Part shown: positions 9,512-21,900 of the stretch, one piece after another
Layout: every line of letters starts with the position of its first letter
Numbering within the stretch: position 1 is the stretch's first letter
NCBI GenBank assembly: GCA_027596075.1
Contig: JADGJC010000313.1
Span: forward strand, 5,843 to 45,493
DNA from: Rhizophlyctis rosea
Lineage: Eukaryota; Chytridiomycota; Chytridiomycetes; Rhizophlyctidales; Rhizophlyctidaceae
Reading direction: 5' to 3'
Length of the DNA: 39,651 nucleotides
Notes under the pieces: model-generated
Databases searched by the model: none
Told to the model about the DNA's origin: nothing
What the model saw: the letters and a program-made list of their open reading frames with translations, nothing else
Position numbers and translations under genes: made by a program

Positions 9512-12500
9512 TCACCGCAGAACAATGCCCTCTGGCACATTCAAGCAACACTCACCACAAGCTTCCGAAACCTCGATAGAACACCCAACCGCCATCACAA
9601 CATCCAAAACCCCAACCCACTCCCTCCCCTCCCTAAACCCACCCCACTCCCAAACCTCCTCCCTCCAAAACATCAACCCATCCACCAAATTCCCAATAAC
9701 CTGTCCAGCCCTCAACCTAAACAACTTTTGCACCGGCAACTCATGTCTCGCCAATCCAGCAACCCTCCCAACACCACTCCCAGAAGAACTCATGCTCCAA
9801 GACTCCTCATCTTCCTTCCGAACAACAAGTCGACAAAGTTCCATCGAACTCATGGCATCGACATCGCCCCTCATGACCCCGAAATATGTTGCATCTTTCG
9901 CCACGACGGCCCGCAAATCCCCAATAACGTACTCCATATCCTTCCACAAGAAATCAAAAACAACCTTCTTATCAAACATCGCCAAATCCCTAACCCGATC
10001 TCCAACCTCTTCAATTCGATCCGCGTCTTTCCCACCCCCCGCAAAACCTCTCTTAGCACCCTTCCCAATCTCCCTGACCAGTTCCGCATCAACATTCATC
10101 TTCGCCCCCACAGCCGCCCTCTTAACAAAAGCCACAAACTCACTCTCAACCCTCCGCCCCGTCTCATGCCTCAACACCGGTCCCGTCCCACCCACACCAC
10201 CACCACCACCAGTATCAACAACTCCCAACCCAAACACAAATCCACACCCCCTCCCACTCATCATCAAACACCTCGCATCACTACTCCACCCACCCCTCTC
10301 GACATCCTTCGTATCGTGCGCAACACAATTCCTCAACGCCACCCCCTCGTTCACCAAAACCCTATACTTCCGCCTCAACCCATTTGGAAGTCTCTGCACA
10401 GCAGCTAAACTCCCATATACGTTCTTGATCTGATGAAGCTTCGACGACAAGTCTCCTCCTCCATTTCCTGCTCCACCACCCGCAGCACTCTTCCCCTTAA
10501 CAACATTCGCCCAACTCCGTCCCCCACCGCCACTCCGCACATTCACATGCCCCGCCAGAAACGTGTCAACCGCCACCTCGAGGCGAGCCATCAAGATATC
10601 AATCTTAGAGCGCTTGAGCGTTTCGCCGATCGTGCACCGCACCCCGCAGTGGGGTTGGCGTTGTGCGTGGGCGATGGCGGAGGCGTCTTCGGCTTTGCTG
10701 TTGCAGGGGGTGCCGATGGGGTCGATGCGAGAGCGGGAGATGGGGGTGCTGGGCGGAGGCGGATGTGTGGATTGCAAGGATTGAGCGATCGGTTTGTGTG
10801 AGGGCGCTGGAGGCTGTGGTGGTGCTTGCTTAGGGTTGCAAGGTTGGTCCGTGAATCGCACATGGAAGGTTGTCGGTTTGTGAGGTGGTAAGGCTAGTTG
10901 TGATGGCGCTTGATCGATCTTGGTAGATTGATGCGGTGGAGGTTTCAAAGACGTTGGTACCAAGCCGGGTGCAGCTTGGTTGCGTTTTGCGGGCGGTATG
11001 TATTTTGCAGAACTCGGCTGGTGTTGCTGTTCCGAAGGCGACAGCCCTTCCGTCGACACTGATCCTTTGGGATGCGGCCGCACGTCAAAAGATGCAGGTA
11101 AATGATTTTCTTTATCGACTTCATCGGCTCCCCATTCCGCCATCGAATGATCGTTGCGTACATTGTATGTTACTTGCATTCCGCTAACAGTCGTGGATCG
11201 TTCTGTCGTCGGTGGACTGGCGGGTGCAACCCCGTCCGCGGCTTCAGCGGTAGTGAGTTCAGGTTGAACAACTTTGGTTTTGGCAAGCTTGCCTTCCTCG
11301 ACGTCGAATGCTTTGATGTCAACTTGTTTACTGTCAGCGTCCCCTGCAGCAACGACTTTTTGACATTCTTTGCTTGTCAAGCCGGGAAGGGGTACATCCG
11401 CAGGCGCAACTGTCTTAGAAATGTTGACATCAGCCATCAACGTCTGTTATGAATCCATATTTCGACAGGATTTGGAATGACGAGGGCTGGCGCGAACTCA
11501 TAAGCAAAACAGAAACTCACTTCGCGTTCATTTACCACACCACCATCTTCCTGCCCACCCCACTTCCGCTTCTTCTTGTTCTTCTTCTTCTTCCCTCCCT
11601 GATTTGAAGGCCCCTGTGATTGAACCATTGCAAAAGTATCATGTTTGATTGATGTGCTTGGGTCTGAGGATGTGTCTTCCGTTGCCAACGTGCTTTTCTT
11701 TGATGGTGATGGTTTCGAGCTTGTAGGCTCTGAAGTTGTTGGCGCTTGTATAGAGAAAGCTGTGTGCTGGTGTTCCAGTGTCGGATTGTTACCCTTTGGC
11801 ACGGGATCTAGCGCCAGGGCAGATAAGGAAGCATTCTGGACAGTTGTTCCAAATGAGATTTGCATCACGACTTTTGATCGAGACACGCGCCTTGTGCAAA
11901 TATGAGATTATAAGACCATCTCACTCACCACTTCTTCAATCTTCACGGTCGTATCCGTGTGATCATTCATGGCTTTCCGTTTCTTCGCATCACGACCATT
12001 CGAAGGATCTGACCTTATCGAATTGACCTCAGCTCCGCCAATGTCGTTACTTTCAAAAGTCCCCACCACATCCCATTGCTGCATCTTCTTCGCCGCCACT
12101 CTCTTCTTGCCTTTCCTTCCCTTGTTTCCCAGGCCTCCGTTTGCCTTCCGACTGATCCCATTTTGAGCAGCAGCAATGCTGTTGAAATCAGGCACGCCAA
12201 AGTTCAAAGTGAGGTTTTTAACGTTGCTGAATTCGTAGCTTGCGGGGGCGAAATGGAAGGGTGACTGCGGGGGAGAAGGTGAGGCATTCGTATTTTGAGG
12301 GTTCGTTTGCGTATTCGCGAATGTAAACTGTGATCGTGGGTCGGCGTTTGTGGTCAATTTATGTTCGAGGTACAATTGCCGATCTGTTCCCTGATTGAGT
12401 TCAGTGGTATGCCCCACTTAGTCGTCACATTCTGCTCAATACGTCGCACACAGCTGCATATGCTCACATCCTTCCACTTTGCAAAGAGTTCTCGAGCCTT

Positions 12501-12773
12501 CGTTTTCCTCTCCTCACCAAACGTCTCCAAGCTAGGATAGTCGTCCCACTTCTCATCTAGTACATCGTGTAAGGCGGCAAACCAGTCTCCGAGTGCTGCG
12601 GGTAATGAGCCGTATTGGTCAAGCCAATATTGGAGACTCCATTCGGCGGGGTGGACGGGAAGGCGCGGGAGGACTGGTGCGCTCTGCGGATTATGGATGA
12701 GTGGTTGAGGGTCATCAGCACTGGAGTGGGAAGTAACACTAACTACCTGAGTGCCTGCCGGGGTAAGCGTCAT
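9512..12773 (-). CDS. large uncharacterised protein with an R-N-x3-H motif
   Basis: Four exons by phase and splice signals: 12773-12468, 12390-11929, 11835-11521, 11443-9512 (introns 77, 93, 77 nt), giving about 1,004 residues. The N-terminus has a tryptophan-rich helical segment (EWSLQYWLDQYGSLPAALG). The middle is low-complexity, with basic patches (GGKKKKNKKKRKWGG; KGRKGKKRVAAKK) like nuclear or nucleolar signals, and a YIPPAKR motif. The C-terminal ~350 residues look globular and include LRNCVAHD at about residues 731-738, the R-N-x3-H arrangement typical of HEPN domains. Family unknown. Two ambiguities: bases just after the ATG contain an in-frame 63-nt segment bounded by gtagtt and ccgcag; and the terminal TGA sits inside a good donor (GTGAGG, 9515), so an 81-nt intron could lead to a short final exon ending at 9410. 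The 93-nt intron is the least certain. Confidence 0.6.
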
Positions 12774-13477
12774 CACTATCGCAGATATCAGTACCCGCGT
12801 TGGGTTACTGATGGGTATGGGAAAAAGGATCGGAACGAGATGAGATCCATATCAAATGGTGGGTGGAGGGTTAATTTTAGAATGAGGCACAGTGCTGTGG
12901 ACGAACTTTCGGACGCGTGTGGCTTGGAAGTTTTGCAGTCCAATAGAGATAGTCATGTCGTTGCATCGAACTGCAAGGAAACCTACAAAGTCGAGAAGTT
13001 GACGATCGAATGCAGCCATTCAAAAAGAATACCACCTGGTTGAATCCGTTCGTGAACAGGAACATGCGATGTTGTAAATGTGACTACTCTGTGGAAAATG
13101 ATGCGGACATCTACACACAAGCTCAATCCATCATTGTGACAAATAGGGTAAACATCAATGCCAGTTTCCTCATCATATGTGTTTGCGCCGGTGAGAGCAC
13201 GTCAAGGTTTCATTAGTCAAAGAAAAGCTCCATGGTCTCACCCGCAGAACTCTGTCATTCTGGGCTGATCTCAGTAGCCCAACTCTCAAGCTGTGGGCGC
13301 CCACAATGCCAATGCATGTAATTCCAACGTTTCAAGAGTTTCACATTCGAGAAAAAGTACAACTATGGTGAATTTGAGACCTCTACGTCCTCTCTCCTCG
13401 CCCTTGCCCCATTAGGTATCCATCTTCCCACGCCGATTGCCTTCCGTATCAAAACTACACACCGCTGCCGAATGGAC
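12774..13477. other. intergenic, upstream of the 9512-12773 gene and 3' of cofilin
   Basis: 704 bp holding the presumed promoter of the leftward gene and the 3' UTR of cofilin. Short frames (up to 142 codons, on the plus strand) overlap the start of the leftward gene and have no family features. Confidence 0.45.
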
Positions 13478-14494
13478 TTATTCCTCCTTCTTCTCCTCAC
13501 CCTCCTCCTTGACATCCAACTTCTCCACCTTCTCAGCAACCTCTTCCACATCCGCAGACGGCGCAGCACCTGAGCTCTTAGGAGGCTTGATGACGGGAGT
13601 AGCCAACTTGGGGGCAATCTGTTCAAAGACGCTCTCGAACGCGAGTTCGGCGGCGTCGGTGGCCTGGACTTCGGTGTGGATGCCGTCGAGGCGTTGGCGG
13701 AGGGCGAGTTTGGAAGAGGCGTAGATCATGCGTTGACGGATGCCGCACGTTGTTGGTGCCCTGATTTGAGAGTGGTATAATTAGCAAATGATCAATCACA
13801 GACAAGCTTCCCCGCCGGGAAGATGTACATATGGGGTCTATAGAGACTCAAAATGCGACATTTCGATTACAGTCGTCCATCTCCTTCTTTTAGCCGCATG
13901 TTCACCCAAACTGCATACCACGCTGCTGTTTAGCCCTTTACCGGTATCAACGTCAAAAGACGAGCACCTTCATCTTGATCATCTCCACATCGAGTCCAAT
14001 GTCATCGGTGTCCACAATGCTGATCACCAAAATGAACACCGATTCTGGTTCATTGTTTCTTACGATCTTCCTCAACCATTTTCCGGACCACTGTCCTTCA
14101 GAATGAACAAACCGCGACCTTACTCACCACATCAAGAAAATGAGCTTGCTCCTGTTCCCATCGCCACTCCCCGCATCAAACTCGATATCAATGACAGCGA
14201 ACCGTCCCTCTTTCTCCGGGAACTTGCTGACGAACTTGTCGTAGGCAGCAGTGGTACCAAGGTCTGAGGCGTCGGAGAAGAGGAGGGCCTCGTCGACGAT
14301 GATTTCCTTTCCATCTTCAGAGATTTTGTAGACGATCCATTGATATTTGCGTTTGAGTTTGAGGTCGTCGTAGGCTGTGATGGCTTGGGAGGAGACGCCG
14401 ACGCCGGAGGACTGCGTTTGTCGGGTGAGTGGTTAGTTAGTGCGCAGTATGAGAGGTGTTTGCGTTTCGGCAAGAAGCAGGAAGAGCGTACCAT
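13478..14494 (-). CDS. COF1: cofilin / actin-depolymerising factor with a C-terminal extension
   Basis: Binds G- and F-actin and severs or depolymerises filaments in the cytosol. Three exons: 14494-14492 (the ATG alone), 14411-14128 and 13760-13478; introns 80 and 367 nt; 189 residues. The mature start SSGVGVSSQA, with the regulatory serine region after Met, is followed by LKLKRKYQWIVYKI, RFAVIDIEFD, RSKLIFLMW and the actin-binding helix RQRMIYASSKLALRQRL, then GIHTEVQATD. All are standard ADF landmarks in order. The ADF domain fills residues 2 to about 147. Residues 148-189 form an extra tail, first Pro/Ser/Ala then Glu/Lys-rich (EEGEEKKEE), absent from typical ~140-residue cofilins. The first intron directly after the start codon is supported by family continuity (M then S). 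Divergent from the kinase gene to the right. Confidence 0.93.
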
Positions 14495-15450
14495 GTTGAT
14501 AGAACTTGGGGTTTGGGGAATGAAGTTGGTGGTTGGTTGAGGGTTGCGTTGTTCGGGATGAGATCGTTCAAGGAGGAACAAGATGCAGAAGGGACCTTCT
14601 ATCACACGTCACCACACACGGTGCCTACCGGGCCTGACAGGTCAAACATGACACCTTGCACACACATCTCAGCCCAGGTCCCCGCCACGCGCTACACAAA
14701 AGTCGCACATCTGGGCACATCCACCTGGATACAGCTTGCCTATATATGGCAGGTAAATATACCAGCCCAAGGGTAGGACAAGAAAAGCTCACGGACAAAT
14801 GAGGTGGCTTAGGAGGGGATGGAGAAAGTGCTGCTGATGGCCCGGCTGATGTAAACATGATCAGAACTCTGATTGTCTATTGAGACACCCATCCCACTTT
14901 TTGACGCAGTAAAAACCATGGTAGCATGGACACTTGACTCGATGAGCCATTGAGCGTGAGGTGGCTGGAACTCCTTGATCAAGTAGCATGTCTCAGTCAT
15001 CTTTGCGACCGCCAGTAGAGTGATGGTTAACACAGTTCAAATTTGCTGCATAAAATGCCTCCGTACGTGCCGCTTAGTGTTCAAGCAACATCTCGCAGAG
15101 ACCTCTTGACCCTATTGCTATAGTTTAGAATCATGTGACAATACAACATCCCCGAGCCAAACAAAAAGCTCACCATTTCTGATCAGATTGCTGATATACT
15201 GAATTGGGCGCAGCAAGTGATGCTGGCCAACTTCATGGAGTCTTAGACGTCAAGCCGATCATTATTGATCGGAGGGTCATAGCCAAGCCTATAGCCTTTC
15301 TGGAATTGGATGAAGGCGCCTTGCATAAACATAAGCCATCATACCTGTTGACGGGTGGCTTGAGTGAGTATATGTAGCAGCATAATATTTGACCTCGTCC
15401 TCTTCGGGAGTTCCTACAACAGAGGTCGTTTCCACCGTCTCACCTTCTCA
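14495..15450. other. divergent promoter region, cofilin (-) / kinase (+)
   Basis: 956 bp between two start codons. It has no recognisable gene, and small frames on both strands lack domains. TATATA occurs near 14741 in unclear relation to either start. Confidence 0.5.
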
Positions 15451-18233
15451 ATGAAACGCGATTCAATCACAAACCAACCCTCAACCCCCCACCGTCGCTC
15501 CTCAAGCACTTCCGCACCCCCGATAAACCCCGCCCTAGGCTCTCATACCAACAGCGGCATCTTTTCAAAATTGGCAGGCTTGGTCACTACGACAAATGGG
15601 GCCCCAGGAGGACGAAAGACCGTTCGCGGAGTCTCTGCATCAGGATTAGCAGATACACCTGAAGGAGAAGTAATGCATAGCCCTGACGGTGGAGCAGCGT
15701 CGCCGATACCCACGGCGGCACCAATGTTGAGACGATCGCCAACTGGAGAGGGATGGTCTATATCTGGACCGTTAGATTTCAAGAAAGTGGTCCATGTGGA
15801 TAAAGAGTGGAATTGGTTTGGGAGTGGGGTGAGTTCTGTCATCATCCCTCTCTTTAGGCCCTCACGTATTGCCAGTCTGACATGGGACTTGGGCAGGATC
15901 CGCGTGATCTGTTTCTGCTGGAGGAGAAGTTAGGTGAAGGGTAAGGCATCATGACTATTCAATGATTTTGGATCTGTCCGTCCATCTCAACGGAAATTTC
16001 AGGGCTTTTGGGTCAGTTCACAAAGCGATGCTGAAACAGACGGGCTTTGTGTTGGCCGTGAAGCAAGTCATCATTGGGTCACGCGAGAGTGAAAGGGTGG
16101 CTATCAAGAAGGAGATTGATTTGCTGAAAGGATGCAAACATCGAAATATTGTACAATATTACGGTATGCTGCGCAGCGTTTACTGGTTACAGCTGAGCCA
16201 TGAGATTCATTGACGATATGTGAACGTCCCAGGCTGTGTACCAGTTAATGAAGCAATGTGGGTACGTCTTGCAGCAGGAGATATGTCCCCACTCACAGCT
16301 GCACGTGCTGAATAGCATCGTCTCCACCTGCTTGCAAACATAGATCCTGACAGATTACTGCGGAGCCGGATCGCTGATTGATTGCATTGAGTTGACCAAT
16401 CAGACGTATTCAGAGCACCAGGCCGCTGTCATCCTGGCTGCCGCATTGGAGGGGTTGGCGTATCTACATAATCAAGGGGTTGTACATAGGTAATTGCGAT
16501 AATTTCTGTGGGATGGCATGATTTGGATGACGACTAACGTGAGGACTTGTAGGGATGTGAAGTGTGCAAATATCCTATTGACAGAGCAGGCAGAGGTGAA
16601 AATAGGTAGGCGCAAATTTTTCCGACGGTAAGACTGCCGTTGGAGTTTCATTAACGATGGGCATAACAGCGGACTTTGGAGTATCGGAGCGCCTCACGCA
16701 AACAATAGCTGCGAGACGGACAGTGGTTGGGACACCCTATTGGATGAGGTGAGGATGTGGTGCGCGTTGCTGCAACATGCTCACATATCTCAACAGCTCA
16801 TTTCTTATTTAGTCCAGAGGTCATCACAGGCAATGGGTACGGAACCGAGGTATGGATGGAAATGATTGAGGATAGAATTTGCCATACACGGATATTAAAG
16901 GTGTTCTCAGGCAGATATATGGTCTCTCGGTATCACAGCAATTGAGATGACGGAAGGTGTGCCACCACATGCAGATATGCGGCCCATGCAGGTTTGTTCC
17001 TCCCACCTCGAATCTACTATAAATCCCACTGATTTTGCTGGGAATACTCATAATCAGGCAATGTTCAAAATCCCCTTCCTCCCCGCACCAACACTCGCAA
17101 ACCCTTCCAATTACTCCGATACCTTCTCATCCTTCCTTGCTCAATGTTTAACAAAACAGCCCATGGAACGACCTACTGCAAAAACACTGCTCCGACATCC
17201 CTTTGTAGAGGATTATGTAGACGTGCGCGGAGCAAAGGCTGCAGAGGTCAGGGAAGTCTTGTTGGAAAAAGTCAGACATGCAATGACAACCAGGAGGGAG
17301 CGGAGAGAGGGGAAGAGAAGAGCGCAAACGGAGAGAGAGGCTGGGCAGGAGGAACAATCGGTTGGTGGGGAGATAGACTTGGAGAATCTTCGGACGGTCA
17401 TTAGTCTCCATGCTGGGGAGGAGGAGGAAGAAGAAGAAGGGAAGGAAGGAGAACCGGCTGATGCACCATCTACGGTCATATTCCTTGGTACGGGCAGGGA
17501 AACAACATTGCAGGGTCAGCAAATCACATCGGAATTCAAGACGTTCCACCGCGCCCTTCATGCCGCAACACGGGACTCGGCCATCTCGTCTGAGGAATTT
17601 GTCAGTGGGGACGAGATGGCAGCTGCATCTGCGGGTTCAACTTCTGCTGCTTCCCTTATCGACGTTACAAGACGAGGCAGTGGTGTACCACCCACCATAC
17701 CAGATGTAGTTGGGGCAAAGTTATCAGCCGTTGCTGCCGTCTCTTCACCAAATCTTTCATTTTACAGTGCCCCTAGTCGACAACCACCGCCCATCCCATC
17801 CAGTATTCCGCCCTTCCTAAGTCCAATAGTGAAATCATTACACCGCATCCTTATATCAATTTACCAATACCTCCTACGATCCTACTCCTCCGCTCGCTCC
17901 GTCGCCCTGCATGCATCCAGGGAATTCGATCAGCGGCTATCGCCCATTTACAGAGTTGACAGATCAATATGGCAAGCTAGAGCAGAGAGAACGAAGTATG
18001 TTGCCTTGGCACTTGCGAGATGGTACTGGGTGCAGATCAGATGGGGAGCTAGAGAAGGTGGAAGGAGGGTTGTGGATGAGTTTTGGAGGGAGCCGTTTAT
18101 GTGAGTCACCATGGTGATTCTTCTGGATGGATATGGCGCACAGCCTATTGACTTGAATATTTCATGCAGACACTCGACGTATGCAGCTGTAATGCTCTAC
18201 GTTCTGTATAGGCACAGACGATCACGCGCATGA
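15451..18233 (+). CDS. STE20/MST-family serine/threonine kinase
   Basis: Eleven exons: 15451-15828, 15897-15940, 16003-16163, 16233-16261, 16344-16489, 16553-16605, 16670-16748, 16813-16849, 16911-16991, 17058-18100, 18170-18233; introns 61-82 nt; 704 residues. Residues 1-126 are Ser/Pro-rich. The kinase domain (about 131-390) has GEGAFGSV (139-146), Lys161, Glu178, HRDVKCAN (Asp254), DFG (272-274) and GTPYWMSPE (291-299), the STE20 activation segment. It is therefore a predicted active kinase of the MST/Hippo-like branch, which phosphorylates NDR/LATS-type or MAP kinase cascade partners in other eukaryotes. The C-terminal ~310 residues carry charged and acidic stretches but no obvious SARAH domain. 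The last intron is inferred: reading through gives TGA inside a GTGAGT donor at 18101, whereas splicing adds a hydrophobic end, STYAAVMLYVLY, then a basic tip. Confidence 0.9.
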
Positions 18234-18982
18234 ACTTGCAGACATGCTCTATGTAGACCGAATTCTATGTGCAAGCATAGTGAACACTGCATCTCACTTT
18301 TTTTGTAAAGTACAGTCGCCCACAGTATTCCATGAAAGAGAAAGCTCCCATTTTGTCAATATAGCCATCAGCATTGCTTGCCTGTTCGCCAATACTACCT
18401 TCTCTCCTGCGCTTTGCCCAAATCAATTTGCCTGATCCACACCATACTGACCACAACACATGCAGGAATAGACGCAAAAGAGAACCACTACACATTGCGC
18501 AGCCCGCTCAAATACATTTCTATTATCATTTCCGATGTCGTGGGGTGGGTGAAGACGTAACGAGGAGCAGCGGGTTCTAATGGAGATTGGTTGATAGAGC
18601 GATGTGAAGTGAAGATGTGAGGGTGTTGTTCAGAAGGTCCCGAACAAACGGATCTTCCATGTGGTTCAATGCTATTTATCATATTTGCGATCACAGCAAA
18701 TCGGCTCGTTTATGTGCAACGCAGGGTGCTGAGGCAACGAAATCTCGACGAACGACTTCATAACATTGTAAGGATTCCAAATCACAGCCCACATCCAAAC
18801 TCCAGTGGTCCATTACTCGTCTTCAGATTCATAAAACCTCAGCGTGCAGACAAAATAGGGTTGAGCCTGTAAGATATGTTGATGTCTGAAACATCTAAGG
18901 CGGCAATTGAGACTCATATATCTACAGGACTACAATGTGATGAACTCTTGCTAGTGATACACAATTGAATTGTACAGCACCG
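18234..18982. other. intergenic between convergent genes
   Basis: 749 bp between the kinase (+) and the ankyrin gene (-) 3' ends. Frames up to 76 codons, none recognisable. No repeats seen. Confidence 0.45.
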
Positions 18983-21900
18983 CTAGTTCCTAAGCATACT
19001 CCAACCATACCCACTGCCATGCCCTTGCAGCTCCTTCATGCTTCCCCATCGCTCCTTGGCCCCATCTGCTTCGACATCAATCGCAACATTGGTAGCCCCC
19101 ACTACAACCTCCAGTGGTACAACCTCTCTGGAGATCTCTTTCCCTCCCATCGCACCCTTGACAGCTCTATACACTTCCAGAGGTCTTTCCCCCAACGGCC
19201 CTTGTCCCCATCCCTGCTGATCCTCCTCCTTCGGAACCGATACCGCGTCACTGTTCTTCAAGTTCTCCGTCCTTCCGTCCCTCAAATGATGGTGAAGCAT
19301 CTGAATGGCCGTGCCTAGGGGTGTAAATCCGCTTGCATCTTCCTTTGCCAGTAGAGAAGCGATATAGTCCTCATCCGCCGTCTCTGACATTAGAAGCTGT
19401 TTCACTGTTTCGAGATGCTCGCCTCGCACGGCCATATGGAGGGGGTTGAGGCCTTGGAAGTCGACGGACGGTGCAGGGGAGGGTGACGGCATGTGTGTTA
19501 GGGCTTCCTTGAGCAACTTGACGCAACGAGAATACCCGCGCATAGCGGCAATCATCAAGGGTGTGTGGCGGAATCTGTTACTCTGAGTGGTAAGTAGCCG
19601 TTTCGTCATTTCTGACGGGGCAAGCTCGATCAATCTTGCGAGAACTGTAAGGCGATTGTGGTGTCTAATGTCATTGAGACAAAAGTCAATCTACAGCCCA
19701 TGACCAGCTCGCATGCCCACACCCTGCTCCAAAGAAAGGTACTCACGCAGCATAATGCATGGCAGTCCACCCTCTTTTTCCTCCCGGAAGCTCCAAGATT
19801 TCAACGCCTGCAACATCAACAAGAGCTTCGACACTCTCTACGAACCCGCTTGCACTGGCAATATGAACAGGAGCCTCGTCCCCAAGTCTCTCCTCCAACA
19901 TTTGTTTGACCACATCCTCCGCCAAGAACTGCTTCAAGGCCCTGATAGCCCCGCTAGCATTATTGATGGCCGCACGATGCATGGCGTTCCCATTCCTTTT
20001 TCTGCCCTCCGGAACAGCTGTCCCCAGAATCTCCTTCACTGCAAGCGCGCATCGAGATTCAGAAAGGGAACGAAGATATGTGGTGCGTGGATCGGTCGGA
20101 TTGCGGGACATAGCTTCGTTGACGATGGTTGTTGCCGTGTCGCCGTTGAGAAGGTATTCAAGGAGATCCACTCTCCCGTATGTTGCAGCGCGGTCAAGGA
20201 AAGATCGGTAATAGCAGGTGTCCGGGACGTTATCCTTGTTTCTTTTTCTCTGGAGGGCTGCACTTCTTGTCCCGACCGTCTTCACGCGGCGAGCGTTCCC
20301 GTCCTCTTCCACCTCATCCGCCGCCACCTCCTTTGGTTGGAATGACTTAGGCTTCAATCCCGCATAGGGCCGCGGGGCCTTTTTCCCAACTGGTTGCTTT
20401 GCCTCCACCTTCTGTGAGACGATGACCTCTTCCGCGGATTTTGGCATCCTCAACTGTTGTTGCGCATGGAACCAATCCTTCCATTCTTCCTCAACATCTG
20501 GGAACAGCTCTTTCAAAGTGTTGCCGCCAAGGGTCTCACTAGCATTGCATAGCAAATACCCAATCAGTTCAAATAGATGGAGCATCAAAAGTCATAGCAG
20601 ACAAACTCATACCTCAAAATCAGCCCAACGAGTTTCAGGGAGCCCAGTGCGAATACCCTACGGATATTGTTAATGTCCAAGCCCTAGGGAATAGATGGCC
20701 AGAAAGTGCATTCTTGAAAATGACTTACCAATCAATCCCCGTTCCGTTAGATGGTGTTACCAATCCGCACTTAACAGTTCCATTGACGCACACATCCGGA
20801 GGGACATCAATTGTTGTAGAACCTGCAAAAACACAACGCCAACAAACTTAACCGATGAAAATAATGCCTACAGAACGGGAGACTGAAGACTCACTTTTAG
20901 GATACACGCCCGCCTCGGTCAAATCATCCGCAACCCGCAACAAGCATTTCACCACCTCCGTATGTCCTTTGATAACCGCAATTTCGAACGCCGACAAGTT
21001 CTGTGAATAGATAGAACTGCTATCGAGCACATTCCTAACGGCATCTACGAGCCCTTCTTTCCATTTCCCCTCCACATCCGCACCCTTCGGCCTCAGATAC
21101 TCGTGCAACAAACGCCCAACCCTTGTAATATACGCTTCTTGAGAAACACCACTCCAAACTGGTTGAGCTGGTGAGTCTTCGCCCCCTTCCTCATGCTGAT
21201 GGTCATTTTCATTGTCCTCCTCGTCCTCATCCTCGTCCTCGTCATCCGTTCCGTCATCTTCTGACTCTGATCCCGCATCCAATTGATAATTATTCATGGC
21301 CTTGTCCCCACTCTCCTCCCTCTTCTTCGGACTTCTATACTGCTCCCCGCAAATCCGCAGCAACAACTCAACAACCTCCGCATGCCCCCTATACGCCGCT
21401 ACATGCAAGGGCGTCACCTCACTCAAAGTACACCGGACAGTAACCAACAACCTCTTCAAAGCCCCACAATCCACACACAGCTCCCTAATCTTCGCACAAT
21501 CTCCCTCCCAAGCTGCCTTGAACAACTCGAAATACGCCCTCCCCTCGTCCGCCGAAAGCCGCCGATCAATACTGAGGTTTGCCACGATCGTCTCATCTCC
21601 CAAATCGTTGTTGTTGTTGCTGTAGTCGTAGCGGTTACGACGTTTTTGTTGCCATTGCGGTTGTTCGGGGACTTCGACGGTTGGATTCAGCTCCCGGAAT
21701 GTTTTCGCGCCGCCTTCTTTTAGAATTTCAACCACACGTTTCAACCTGCGGAGTTGTCTCTCCTTGTCCCGCCCGGTCCGATCCTTCTCTAGTAGCTTTG
21801 CGTCTGGCTTGGGAGCATTGTCATCGTCGGTGCTGAAGTAGGCCTCCAATTGAGCCTTCTCCTCTTCCAAAAGTGGCTCCTCACTGTCATCGTCCTTGAT

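Noticed and set aside
9401..10433. Two long plus-strand frames (335 and 328 codons), Pro/Ser/Thr-rich
   Set aside because: They lie opposite the large last exon of the 9512-12773 gene; their composition is what the complement of that coding sequence gives, with no domain.
12615..13043. 142-codon plus-strand frame
   Set aside because: Antisense to the first exon of the 9512-12773 gene and without family features.
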